Origin: Ricinus communis
Lineage: Eukaryota; Streptophyta; Magnoliopsida; Malpighiales; Euphorbiaceae
Reading direction: 5' to 3'
Assembly (NCBI RefSeq): GCF_019578655.1
Contig: NC_063258.1
Location: 18,046,802 to 18,110,801, forward strand
DNA: 64,000 nucleotides
The number at the start of each line of letters is the position of its first letter. Within the stretch, counting starts at the first letter, position 1. The notes beneath the pieces are model-generated. The model had not been told where the DNA came from. It saw nothing but the letters and a program-made list of their open reading frames with translations, and did no database searches. Positions 45,657-58,969 of the stretch are shown here, one piece after another. A program made the position numbers and the translations under genes.

Positions 45657-47857
45657 TAATTACGTATTTAAAACTAAATAACGGTTAAGCGCCGTTAGCC
45701 ATTAGTGTTAGCGGGAAAGTATACTGTGTTTATTTGTTCTTTCCTAGCGGCTATTATATGAGCTTTGGATTCCATAACACGGCAGAAAATTAAAAAAGTT
45801 GTTGACATTCACAGTTTATAATTTTTCTTTCGCCATAGAGTAGCAAATTAGCATATGCTGTTAGCCGCCACTGCCATTATATTTAATTTGCACATTTCTC
45901 TTCGTGCCTAGAAAACTTTATTTCATTTATTATTTCAAAAATGATTGGTAGCTCAAATGTGTTAGGTTCTTTTCTTTAAAATGGGAATGAAGACTCTTTA
46001 TTAATAAATCATGACGAAAATTAATATCTGACTGTTAATTAAAATTATAGTACATTTAGGTGGATTTGAGAAAAATAATAGTAATTTATTAATTAGTGTA
46101 TTTATTATATTTATGTAAGTTACTGTTGAAAATATAATCAAAACATTTTCTTTTAGGAATTATTTTGTATACAATGCAGGTTAATCTTATGACATATCAA
46201 TAAAATTATCATGTCAATAAAATAGATAAAAATAGTGTTAAAATTTTGGCAGATTATGTTTAACGTATATCTAAAACTTTTAGTCTAAAAGTATTTAAAA
46301 AAGAGAAAATTATAGTTCATAGAATATGAAAAATAGAATGAAACGACATATTAAGTATATTTCAGTTTAAAAAGAGTTATTTTAATGTAATAGGAAGTTG
46401 ATGCCATTTTATTTGAAACCCTAACAATCTCTTTGTTTATTTTTTTTTTTAAATATTTTTTCCTTTTTCAAAATTTCATCTTTTTAGTTCACTTTTTTAT
46501 TTTTCATTATTAATTATTTTTAACAAATAAACACTAGCATTTTTTGAAGAGTTTTATGATTTTTTATTACGGGAGATTTAATTCTTATTTTACAGGAATT
46601 TATGATATTTCATTATAAAGATGTTGAATTCTTCATCTATAAAAGTGATGAAGAGAAAAAAGAAATTCAATTAAACATTCCAACTATTGAGCTCATTAAA
46701 AATAACTATAAAGTCGATATGTTGCTCAATGACACCGAATAAAGTGTTATTTCTGTAGAATTGTAATTCGTCTACACGATTAATAATTGTCAGAAATAAT
46801 TATTTTTTACATGTATTTCTTAATGTTTGGTATTTATTTTTATTTTTATAGTAAAATGTATTTATTAATTAAAAAAAAAAGGTTAGATGCCATGTTAATG
46901 AGTTCAAGAGTACCGATCTAAAATATATATTTGAGTTTTTCACAACATGGAAGCATAAAGTGGATTAAGAATATCACATTATTGGGTAAAGCATATCATT
47001 CATGTATCACATAAAATTAAATTAAATTAAATGATTTATATTTTCTGTGTATGCCCTTTTATCAATTATTTCCATCCCATGCCCTTTGGGCCATTTAAGC
47101 TTTAGCTCAATGAAGCTACCAACCACTACTCTTATTATTATTAATTATTATTTTGGTTTAGCTTGTATGTTACTTGTTTTTTACTGTATTGAATAATTTT
47201 TAATAATAGTTGAGATTAGTGAGTAGGGTTATGATTGGTTTAGACTTGATGACCTTTGTTATTTGTACTCCTCCTATTGGTTTCACAAAATAATAATATT
47301 GTTTAGAAAAATGCATGCCCCATTAAAGGTGTGGAAGACTATGGGTATGAATGTAAATTACCTAACCACTAACTTGTGTCAAATTTATCACCAATGTAAG
47401 ATTTTCTTTCTCCTTTTCTTTTTTTTTTTTCCTCCCCTCAAAAGATCCTTTTTCTTTGGAACTTTCCTCCTTAGATGGAAGTACAACTTAAATCAAATTT
47501 TAGTGAGACACATTTTCAATTTGGCCTTATTATTTCGTTAAGCCTACCATTGTCTCCCAAAATAAACTACATGTTTAGAATGACATTATCATGTCTAATT
47601 TGATGAACTTTTTATTTATAGGTGAGACTTTTCGTACTCTAATTTTATTCTTTTCACACCTCATCTTTTTAATGTATTCAAAATATAAATATATACCTAG
47701 AATAAATATAAATATAAATAAGTAAAATGATAAATATAAATAAAAATAAGTAAAATGCAAACATCACCATCCTTTGTTAAATTAACGAGTAATACTACAT
47801 AACTCATATTTATTTATTTCAGTTTTTATCTATATAATAGGACATATAATATTTTTA

Positions 47858-48642
47858 GGATAAAGGATCAATTTGGCCCCTGAACTTAAAGGCTATGAGC
47901 AATTTACTTATATTTTAATTTTCCGGCCAATTTATTCAGTAATTTGCCAGAAATGGTCAATATACCAATTAAATCTTTTAATTCATAATTAAAATTCAAT
48001 TTTACCCTTGAGCTATAATAAGTGTCAAACTCCAACGATAATTTTTTTAGTTTAGTTAGTTTTAGTGCCTAATAAAAACTAGTAATTACCAATTAAGATA
48101 ATTAATTTGTATAAATAATAAATATTAAAAATATTATAAAAATGGTTTAAATAAGTTTTGTCATATTAAATTAGTTAATTTTGGAAATATTAAGTTATGT
48201 ACAGTATACCATATTAATTTTTGAGAATTTGAACCAACTGGGAGATTGAAATAATTATTAAGTTATTTTTATTAGAAACTAAGATTAAATATTGCTAAAA
48301 TATAGCACTTTACTCTAATATTATAAAAGCATAATCTTATATGATTTTAGTAATATTATTTAATTAAAAATTTTAATAAAAAATATTATTTAGTTATTTA
48401 TGTTAGATATTTGGGTTAAATTATGTTAAAATTAAAATTATATTTAACCAAAAAAATTGTTTTATACATTTTATCATTTAGTGTGAAATACAAGGACTAA
48501 ATTGAAATTTTTTAATATATTAAATTTTATATTTGGAATAAATTGACCACTTTTATCCGGTTGCTGGGCAAATTGGTCAAAATTTCAAAATATGTGAATT
48601 GCCTATTGGTTCCATATTTAGGGGCCAAATTGACACTTAGCC
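47858..48642. mobile_element. Non-autonomous Mutator-type element 1 (785 bp) with 10-bp target duplication
   Basis: The ends are imperfect inverted repeats of roughly 100 bp. The left starts GGATAAAGGATCAATTTGGC; the reverse complement of the right starts GGCTAAGTGTCAATTTGGCC. AATATTTTTA flanks it perfectly at 47848-47857 and 48643-48652. A target copy of 9-11 bases plus long inverted repeats is the mark of Mutator-like elements. The inside is AT-rich and has no coding capacity. Confidence 0.85.
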
Positions 48643-48652
48643 AATATTTTTA

Positions 48653-50441
48653 TATAACTATTTTTGAATTTCAATTGAAAGATAATTTAGTAAAAATATC
48701 ATATATCATATTAGGTTGGATAAAAGTTGAAATATTTAAATATGAGATGTTTAATATTTTTCTAAATAAATACGCACATCAATATTTGGAGCATTATAAG
48801 GGCAAAATCAAGGTTTGTGCAATCTCTGTCTTGCTCTTGAAGTCTAGAGCCCATAATTGAAGATGAAAATTAAAGAAACTAAAAGATGATCGCTTATAGC
48901 ATTGTTGCGTATTTTGGCCGTCCAAATGAAATTGATGGTCATTGATTGCCTTTGAACATAATCTACTTTGATTGCCATTTATTTATTTAAAGTAGAATTC
49001 CTTTTTATCCTTCCAATTCTATAATCCCATTATTTTCATTACGAATAACTAATCAGTGGGAATATTGGACCGCCATACGCTGAGAAATTAGATTATATTC
49101 TAAACCTGAGATTTTATGTATATATATATAAAGAACTATAAGTAGACTGGCAATTTTATATGAAAATGACATGTGGAGAAAGAAAAATAATTACAGTATT
49201 TGACTAAAAATTAAGAAACCAATTTTTCTTTTGATTGCAAGAAATCAGACTTCTTTTGTTTTTTATTTTTTTATTTCTATTGACTTTGTTATGTTTTATG
49301 TTAATATGGTTTATAAGAATGTCCGTCAAGACCCTCCTATTTAATTGGTGAATTAAAAAAAATAAAATAAGAATAGAGGGCTTATTCTTATTTTAATTTA
49401 ATTCTAAATATGACATAATCATTTTACACCCTAAACTCTTTTTTTTATGAATTTTAGATAAATAAATAATTATTAGATAGAATAAAATATTTGTTTTAAC
49501 ATATGATGAGTATAAACTTTTCATCCAACTATCACATTTAGTTAACCAAATATGTTTCAAGAGAATTAATCAAAATGATAATTGTTTGGAGTTTCATCCT
49601 CTTAACTAGCATATACATTATATTTATTAAATGCATATATTAAGTATAAAAGAAAAACACATTTATAGCTTACTTGATATTGTTGTTGATATTAAAAGGA
49701 CTACATTTTTGTAATTTTTTTTAATTTAATAGTTTTTGTATTTTCTTCTAGATTGTTATTGTGAAATCCATTTTTGAAAAATTAATTTAACTGTTTTTTT
49801 CTTTTTAAAAAGCAACTTTCAGATAAAAACAAAAGGAAGGATATATAATTTAGGAAAAGAACTAAAAGAAATACATATAAATCTAATTTGTTGCAAGCAT
49901 TCATAATTTAATAGGAAAGGTTAAAATTTAGATATTAAAATATGAAAATCTAAAATTTTATCAATTGATATCTAGTTTTCATAATGCGACAGTGGGATCA
50001 TAAAAGGAACTCATATTACGGTTTAATTATTTAAGTAGTCATTAAATATTGTAATATTTTAAAAACAAAATTTTTTAATGTTTTAATATTTTAAAAATTT
50101 TATTAGTTCAAAAAAGATTTTAATAAAACTATTTAAAAATTATTATTCAAGTGGTTCTTATATTATATAAATTAGAATTAATATTACTACTCTTTAGGAT
50201 TAAAAATTATTGCATAATTAGAAAACTAACACATTAATTAACAAAAATACTTAAGATATTTTTTCTAGAATTAGGATCATTTTTTAATTAAAAATATAAT
50301 GTGTTAATTAATATAGTGTTAATAATATAATTAAAAAGCTATTTTAAGAATTAAAATTATTATTTAATTAGAAATATAAATTATTAATTGATAAATTATA
50401 TAAAAAATAATAGAACTACTCAAAAATTTGAATCTTATGTA
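48653..50441. other. AT-rich intergenic DNA, nothing recognised
   Basis: No open frame longer than chance, no RNA gene and no terminal repeats were seen. Confidence 0.5.
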
Positions 50442-50450
50442 TTAAATATA

Positions 50451-50972
50451 GGGTAAAGTTTAAAAAACTACCATGTAGTTTGACGCTTTTTCATTTGAAG
50501 AACAGGTATATTTTTTGTATCAAAATAATACCACATGTTTTATTTTCTTAGCATTTTTAGTTACATATTTATATTTTTATTATTTTTTATATAATTTTAT
50601 ATCTATTTAATAGGAACTATTACTAAATTATGATTTTTTAAGCAATGTGACATCTAACAATGCATCAAAAATTTATAAATATATTAAAAATTTATTTAAA
50701 AATTTATTTTTAAATTTAATTTAAATTAAAAAATATATTTTAAATTTTTTATAATCACATAATATTTATTTGAATGCTAAATTAATTAAAAATACTTATT
50801 TTACTAAATATTTATATTTTTATTAATACTTATAAGTTAAAAAATAAAAAATACTAAATATATTTAAAAATATTAAAAAATAAAATATATGTTATTCTTT
50901 TAATACAAAAAATACATATATCCCTCAAATGTAAAAGCGTCAAACTATAAAAATATTCTTTAAACTTTACCC
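50451..50972. mobile_element. Non-autonomous Mutator-type element 2 (522 bp) with 9-bp target duplication
   Basis: The left end reads GGGTAAAGTTTAAAAAACTA and the right end ATTCTTTAAACTTTACCC. Similarity between the inverted ends continues inward for about 90 bases (GTAGTTTGACGCTTTT against AAAAGCGTCAAACTAT). TTAAATATA flanks it perfectly at 50442-50450 and 50973-50981. There is no coding capacity. Confidence 0.87.
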
Positions 50973-50981
50973 TTAAATATA

Positions 50982-53900
50982 AATATACATATCAAAATAA
51001 AAAAATTTATATATTAAAATAGAGAAGCATATATCCAACATTTCAAAATTTAATATATACATCTATAATGATTGCTTATGTGTGTTTTTTTTTTTTTTTT
51101 GAGAAAATAATGATTGCCAACTCGAGCCATGGACTTAAAAGCTATTTTTAGAATAAATAAGTTAAAAATGTGTTTTAGGTATTTGAAATAAGCAAATTGA
51201 CATTCCACAATCATTTACTTTAGGTTTATTATTACATCAGCTGTTTTCTGCGTTTCTATATTTGGGATGATTAGTTATGTTCCACCTTATTCTTCTTTAT
51301 TAACCATTAAACCATTTCAATTTGGTAAAAAGGTGTCATCTAAGTTGAGGGATCCACATATTTGGCAAACTTAACGAATTTAAAAATTTTTGCCTTTTAT
51401 TTTAGAAATTAAAACTATTAAAAAATAGAAATATTAGAAGATGAGATATTAAATTTTAATTAAATTTATTATAAAATTCCTTAGTTTGAAATTTTTCAAT
51501 TCAAATGGCTCTTAAATTATAAATTACTTCATAAAACATTAGAACAAGTATGATCTTAGAACAATTCAAAAGAATTATATCTCTATATTTGATTTTGTGG
51601 AGTTTGGTTTCAAATGCTTCTCCAACTCGTAAAATTCCTTTTAAGAGAATGCTATCAATATTTTCATCCGATAATAAGGTGAGATAATTTTGAAAATATT
51701 GCACAACTTAAACCTCAAGAATTTCAAAAGAAATAAATATTCTTAAATTTAACTCGTGCTTTAGTAAAGTGGTAACGTAATTAAGAAGATTTTAAGTAGG
51801 CATCAAGATTCAAATGTCACTAATTTTAAATCTATTAGCAGAAGGAGGGTCAATTTGGAAATAACTATTAACAACATTGGCTATAAACTTACATTTATCC
51901 ACTTGGGAAAATTTTCAAACATATTCTCGAATTCCATATTCTTTTGCTTTGTTGTTTCCACCAGCAAAGCAAATAATTAATCTTGGACTTCTGATCGTTG
52001 ACAACATTATATTAGAATAATCATTTGAAAAATGGGCACACTTCTCATCCTTTACTTCACAAACCAAAATGTATTTGTTTGGCATGGGAATTAAGAATGA
52101 GTAGACTCAAATACTAGGGAGGACCCCAACAAATAAACAATATATATTTATATATTGCATTGCCCATATGGTAGATCATAAGCTGAAAGCTATATAGAAT
52201 CATTTATATAAATTTTTTATTACATACTTTATCAACTACATTAATTAATAATTTGCTAATTTTTAGTACACTCATCATACACAAATAAGGCGTTGAAAAG
52301 TCGGCTTAGTGTCACTCAAGTTTAGTTGAAGAAACTATTAAAAAAGAAAAGGAAAAAATCACATGATATTTAATAAAGGTGGAAAGTGTGGAAATTTTTA
52401 TTTTTACGGTTAAAACTCTTTTTCTTACGATTTTTTTAAATATTTTTATGATTTTTTTTATAATAAATTTTATTTATACAGTATTCTTTTAACTGCACTA
52501 TAGTTATTTTTTGATATTTTTTTAGTATATTTTTGTTACAGTTAAGTTAATTTTTTAATTTAATTTTAATTATATATTTATCTATTTTATACTATACTTG
52601 ACATATTTTTTATATATTATAATATATTTTTTGAGATTTAATATCATCAAAATATACTAGTTATTATAAAAAATATGTAATATTACTAATTCACAAATAT
52701 CAAATATAAAAATATAAAATTAAAATGATAACTCAACCTTATTTAGCTAATTTCACAATAATACAAATCAAAATAATATTATTTTGATATTATATATATA
52801 TATATGTTTTCAGTATTTTTTTCGGATAAAATCATAAAAAAAGATATTTATAATTATACAAGTTAAATAAATAAATATTTGATATACTATTTGATATATT
52901 ATAGGTTATGCATTAATTATTTTGATTTTGTATCCTAAATCTCTAAGTAAAGAAGATAATGAATAGTTATTTCTAGCACAAAGGATCAAAATAGCTCTTC
53001 AAGAAAAGTGAGACTTGGAATTCGTATAAAAGGCACAAGCAAAGACATCAATAACAACAAGACTATTGCGAAAATCGAACACCCTGACACAAACTCTCTG
53101 TGAATATTTTAATTTATAATAAATTATTTATTTCTAAATATTTTTTATATTTTATTGCAAACACAGTTTTTTTAATGTAAATTTTCAATAATTTAAATAC
53201 AAAATTTTTCATTTATTTACTTGCAATTACTTGCTGTTATTTCTTGTAATGTTTTTAATATCAAAGGATGTAGAGACGTACCACGCTCGGCATGTATCTT
53301 TTCTGCAAATAAAACTACACCAAATTTCAATATAAATTAGTTTTTCTTTTATGTAGACATCAAAACAGTGAGTTAGTTTGATTCAACGTGACATTAGATC
53401 TTTTTTGCTGGTTTCGGAAGCAAGATTATTTTTCGAATTGACCTTTTAATTTAAAAATTTATTCAAATAAAAAACCAAAACTATGATTTTATAAAATATA
53501 TTTAAGTCTGCACTGTTCGACCGGTTTATGAGCACAGATCTCTATTTTAAGCAATTGGTACAGCCAAACTCCTGATGATTTGACCGGAGTTTCTTATATG
53601 AATCAATTTATTTGATGCTTTACGAGCTCCTCTGATTGGTCCAGTCTTTCTATCTAATTCTAAAATTAGTGACGTGATAATATATTTGATTTCGATCTAA
53701 ATTTCAATTTTTTAAACTAAATAATTTTTTTTTAAATTTAATTACTACTTTATGGTTTAAGAACGTATTATGAATTAAATTATATAAGCTCAATAAATAA
53801 AATTGATAATAACTATTGTTATTTTATGTCCGTGCATGTAGGCTGTCAAGTTGAACCACATTAAACCATCAATTCTTTATTTTTATTTTTATTTTAAAAT

Positions 53901-54615
53901 TTTTTGAAAAAAATAATATATCAAAGTGTCAAAGCCTGTTGATCCATATTTGCTTATGCAAGTCGTGTTTATTAGTTTAATTCGATAAAATTAGTTGTAT
54001 ATTAAAATATGGTATTATTAATCACTAGATCTAGTATTTATTATTAAAAATTATTTATAGATACTATATTTAATTAATAAAACATGTTAATTTGCAATCA
54101 AATCCAACATAATTTTGGAGCGCACGTAGGAATTCAAGACCTTCCAAATTCAAAAGAATAAAGTAGATAAAATAGAAGTGATTATAGATATATGTGCAGG
54201 ATTGGTTTGATAATAATTCATTTAATATTTATCAACAAAAATTATACAAAATAAATCTGTATATTCGCATGCATGCATTTTTTTTAAATCAACATTTGTA
54301 TCATTATTTATACGTTATTAAAATTGTTTTCTTATGATGACTAAATGGAAAAATAAATTTTCAGTTTTTCAGTTGGAAAAATAAAAAAAGAACTGATATT
54401 TATTTAGTAATTACTCTAAAAAGACAAGTGAAGAAAAAACTAAAACAAAAAAATAAATAAATAAAGTAGAGAGAATTCCATAATAATTATTTCTAGATAT
54501 TTTTTTTAATCCTGTGGTGTTAAAATGAAGTAATTATTAAAAAAAAAAACTTATGAGAAAAAAATAAATGAGGTTCATATTATGTATATAAAATTAAGAC
54601 ACTTTAGTGATTTAT
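50982..54615. other. AT-rich intergenic DNA, nothing recognised
   Basis: The stretch holds a T15-16 run near 51085-51100, a TA microsatellite near 52790-52805 and no convincing coding frame on either strand. The minus-strand opening at 51501-51704 shows no domain. Confidence 0.5.
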
Positions 54616-55955
54616 TGATATGTTTTATATATAATATGTACAAATATGTGCTTTTTACCTCACTTTAGTCTTCTTGTCTAATTTAAGGTGATAATAGCTA
54701 AAAAGAAAGGATATGAGCCAAAAATGCATAAATAGACTTTAATTGGACTGCAGTTGTAAAATATTATAATAAAGATATGTGGACTACCAACATCGCAGAC
54801 TTAGTCAAATTTATCAAGGCCCATGAAAGGGAAACTAATTAATTATGATATAATTAATGATAATTACTTAAGTTATTTATTTTATTTAGAACAGTTAAGA
54901 GAATAACTATAGTAATATTGTGTTGAAAGAATGACTCTAAGAAAGGAATCTCTACAAAAAGCAGAGGTCAATTAAATAAGGAGGGATCTACTATTTTTCT
55001 CTCTGCAAATTCTCTACAGGGGATCTACTGTTATTCTCTCTACGAATTCTCTACATGGGATCTTCTACAATATTTAGTTTGTCTTTGCATTATTCTTTCA
55101 AGAATCAGAGAAACTTTTCAGGACGTGGAGAGTGAGGATCAATTTTCTTTATTCTTTAAAGAACTTCAGAATTTTGAGGGAGTTTTGATTTTCTGTTTTA
55201 TATATCTTATGTCAATGACCATTGGATTAAATATGTCAGGTTAAGTTCCATAAGTGTTTAGTTTGACTTTTTACTTATGTATGAACCTTATTCTTTAAAG
55301 AACTTCAGAATTTTGAGGGAGTTTTGATTTTCTGTTTTATATATCTTATGTCAATGACCATTGGATTAAATATGTCAGGTTAAGTTCCATAAGTGTTTAG
55401 TTTGACTTTTTACTTATGTATGAACCTTATATATTATGAGTTTAATGAATGATTTCTTCACCTTCATACATGTATTAGTTTCATGTATTATTATTAGTTG
55501 ACCATCATATCAATTTAATAGTAATATTTGTTATGAAAATCTTTAGATTAAAAGTATTAGAATTTTTACTTTTAATCTATGTTGGTATAAAAAAACCTAG
55601 GTTGCATCATTAGCTTAAATGACTTAGGGAAAAAACACATTACCATCTCATTCATTAGATTTGGACTTAAGAGAAATAATGGGATTACTGAGTATAAGCT
55701 AGACTAAGTGCTATTTTATTATATAGTTTACACTAATCATTCTAGTTGCATATTTATTTTCTAGTTTATTTAATCTCTTTTATAAACTTTAAAACTATTT
55801 TCAAACATTGGCTTAGAGTGTTTAGATTTATTTTTAGTATTTTATGTGATAGTTGGTCTTTATAATAACAATTTCTTGTGAGATCGACCTCATGGTGAAC
55901 TTGCCAGTACTATCATTCAGTTCGTACACTTGCGAGTACTAAGTTTGAGACATCA
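54616..55955 (+). repeat. Element C 5' LTR
   Basis: The proposed start TGATATGTTTTATATATAAT resembles the LTR start of the non-autonomous element (TGATATGCATTATTTTACAC, minus strand). It ends GAGACATCA seven bases before the primer-site start. Its length is 1340 bp. The left boundary is inferred because the second LTR is outside the window. The 3' part carries GAGATCGACCTCATGG and GTACACTTGCGAGTAC, typical near the end of such LTRs. Confidence 0.7.
55149..55426 (+). repeat. Perfect 139-bp tandem duplication inside the element C LTR
   Basis: Two copies (55149-55287 and 55288-55426) start TTATTCTTTAAAGAACTTCA and end CTTATGTATGAACC. I see no mismatch between them. Confidence 0.93.
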
Positions 55956-55961
55956 AATTTT

Positions 55962-55979
55962 TGGCGCCATTGTCGGAAA
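55962..55979 (+). other. Element C primer binding site
   Basis: TGGCGCCATTGTCGGAAA matches the Athila/Tat primer type TGGCGCCGTTGCCGGGGA, with differences that are G-to-A or C-to-T. Confidence 0.85.
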
Positions 55980-56111
55980 ATTGTGTCAATATTATTGATT
56001 AATTATCGAGTTTTATTTCTTATGTTTTTATATGTTGCATGTTTATGTATTTTTTTTATCTTAAATTTTTTTTTTAAGTTTTTAAATCTGAGACTTTTCC
56101 TTTGATTTTGT

Positions 56112-57530
56112 ATGTCTAGTAGAAAAATAAGATCAGGTGATTCATCAACTCAAGATCCCTACAATTTGAGATCAACTGTTAAAAAGGTAGAAAGAGACCA
56201 AGAAGTAGAGAGTGAGTTTGGATCTCTAAGAGAAGAAGGATTTAAAGAAAAGCTAGAACAAGGATTTGAAGGAGATGTTGACATAATGGTTAATAACCAA
56301 AAAGAAGTTGCAACTCAAAGGCAAATGGCTATGAAGGGTTATGCTCGTCCCATAATTGGTAATACTATTTCATGAATAGTTCTAGGTGATGCATCCAGAA
56401 ATTATGAACTTAAGAACATCCATTTTAATATGCTTCCTTCATTCTATAGTATGCCTAGTAAAGATGCATTAATATTTATTAGGGAATTTTATGCCATAGT
56501 TCATACATTCCCATAATCTGGACTAAATGAAAATCAATTAAGGATGAAATGTTTTCCTTACTCATTAAAAGAGAAAGCAGAGGCTTGGTTAATGACCTTG
56601 CCTCCTAATTCTTTAAGAACTTGGGGATGAAGTTTATCAAAAATTTATGAGTAAATCTTACTCACATAAAAAGACCAAAGAACTAAGGGCTGAAATTTTT
56701 AACTTTTATCAAAAGGATACTGAATCCTTTTATGAAGCATGAGATCGTTTCAAATCACTTTTATTATAATGCCCACATCATAGATACTCACTTCTTGTGA
56801 TCAACCAATCATTCTATGATGGTCTAACATAATAATATCAATGTATGGTTGATAATACAGCTGGGGGTGCTATGTTAGAAACAACTACTGATAAGGTATG
56901 ATATCTTTGAGATGTTAGGAGCCAATTCACAAAAAAAAAAGAGTGTGAGAACAAAAAGAGTATGAGTGAATGAAGTTGTGTCTAATAATGAGATGGCTAT
57001 ATAAATAATTGCATTAATTAAATAAGTTAGGATACTTGCTGCAACTAAGAATATACAAAGCAATAAGGTATGTGATATATGTGGTGTTTATGGTCATGGT
57101 GCTAATGTTTGCTCATCTTATGATACTTATGCAGGAAATAATTATGAACAGGTTAATTTGATGAAATCTTATCAGCCTAGGCAACCTAAGAATAATCCAT
57201 ACTCCAACACTTACAATCCAGGATGGAGGAACCATCAAAAAATTTCTGAAGAAATAATAATCGAAATCCACCATAAATACTGAAGAACCAAAACCAACCC
57301 TAGTATCAGAATCAAGAACCTCAATACCCAAGGAATCAAAATCCTCAATTCCCTAATCAAGGACAAGCCCCTCAAAGAAAATCAAGTTTGGAGGAAACAC
57401 TCCAATCTTTTATAACAGCTACCCATGATAGAATGGAGAAGAATGAAAAAAGAACTGATTCCATAGAAGCTCCAATGAAGAGATTGAAAACTCAAATTGG
57501 GTAAATTACTGAAGCTGTACAAGAAAACAA
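56112..57530 (+). pseudogene. Element C gag (broken)
   Basis: It opens at ATG 56112 (MSSRKIRSGDSSTQDPYNLR). The capsid segment is typical of Athila gag: IHFNMLPSFYSMPSKDAL, FYAIVHTFP, MKCFPYSLKEKAEAWLMTLP. Breaks include TGA at about 56373, TAA at about 56513 and a frameshift near 56627. The zinc knuckle CDICGVYGHGANVC (57071-57112) is a complete CX2CX4HX4C. The region after it is Asn/Pro/Gln-rich. Confidence 0.9.
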
Positions 57531-57599
57531 GAAAGAAAAATTACCAAGTCAACTTGAGCAAGCTAAAACATTCACTGTTCTTAAGGATGATGAGTTATT

Positions 57600-58920
57600 T
57601 GATAATGATGTTGAAAACTTAATCGAGAAAGATTCTTCTGATGGAAGTACATCAAAAGAAGATGGAATAATTGATGTGAAAATAACTGAAGGAGGTTTAC
57701 AGAAAAAAGGAAGAGTAGAGCCCAATCTTGGGCAGAAAAAGAAAGACAATGAGGCATTTTCAGGACCTGAGTTTCATAAGGCAGCTGAGCCTTATAAGCC
57801 TCCTATTCCATTCTCGAATATATTGAAAGAAAGCAAACAAGATAAGCAATTTTATAAAAAAATTTATATGTTTTCTAAAGTTAACATTAATTTACCTTTG
57901 TTGGATGTTATTAGGAATATGCCAGCTTATGCTAAATTCTTCAAGAAAGTTAATTCCAATAAGAGGAGATATGGGAATAATGAAAAAGTTACAGTATCTA
58001 AAATAACAAGTGCAATTCTCTAACAACAATTACCACCTAAAATAAAAGACCTTAGGAGCTTTACCATCGATATTACAATAGGAGATAAAGAAATTGCTAA
58101 AGCCATGTTGGATTTGGGAGCAAGCATCAACTTGTTGCCATATTCAATATATGCACAACTTGGTTTAGGAGAATTGAAGCTAACTACCATGTCTTTACAA
58201 CTTGTTGATAGGTCGATTAAGTGTCCAAGAGGCATAGTGGAAAATTTGCTGATTCAGGTAGGAAAACTGATAATCCATGCTGACTTTGTGGTTCTTAACA
58301 TGAAAAACACATCAGCAAGAGATAAGGAGCAAATAATACCCTTGGTAGACCTTTCATGGCAACTACCAAGACAGTTACTGGCGTGCACAATGGGAAGTTT
58401 ACTATGACATTCTTGGGAGAGACTATCGAATTTAAAGTGTTTGATTTTCTAACTCTATTTCCTAGCACTTCAATTGATGAATGTTCATATTTTAATTTTA
58501 TGGATTATTTTATTTATGAAACATATTTAAAAGATAAGGATAATAAGTTAGAAGTTGCACTAACATTGGAAAAATTTAAAGAAAACTTAGACAAAGAAGT
58601 CTTAGACTTATATGATAAGTTAGATGAAACTATTTCAGTGTCACTTGATGAAAACACTATTGAACCTTTAGATTTCTCCATTAGAAAAGAATTAGAAACT
58701 ATTAATGAACCACCTAAAGTTGAGCTTAAGGATTTGGCTAACACACTCAAATATGTCTTCTTGGAAGAAGAAAATACATACCAAGTAATTGTAGCTTCTG
58801 ATCTTTCTCCTTTAGAGGAAGAGACAACTATTAGAGAATTAAGAAGACTTAAGAAAAACTATTGGATGAGAAATTTCTGACATTAAAGGTATTAGTCTAA
58901 CAATGTGAATGCATATAATT
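57600..58920 (+). pseudogene. Element C protease and pre-RT linker (broken)
   Basis: The frame 57676-58023 leads into 58105-58407, whose MLDLGASINLLPYSIYAQLG is the protease active-site segment. In Athila-type elements the triplet is usually D-L-G, as here. RSIKCPRGIVENLLIQV follows. A shift near 58340-58356 leads to 58356-58880, with MATTKTVTGVHNGKFTMTFLG, then an acidic linker ending EPPKVELKDLANTLKYVFLE. The enzyme would mature the polyprotein; its active-site residues are kept but the frame is broken. Confidence 0.87.
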
Positions 58921-58969
58921 ATTTTAAAGGATAATGCCAAAGCTGTTAGAGATATCTAAAGACGACTTA

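Larger units (their letters stand above)
44741..47847. other. AT-rich intergenic DNA
   Basis: No gene is seen. Apart from the small repeats listed separately (45157-45240, 45464-45656), it holds A/T-rich sequence, T runs near 46441-46452, and a short opening at 47263-47541 without any recognisable domain. Confidence 0.5.
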
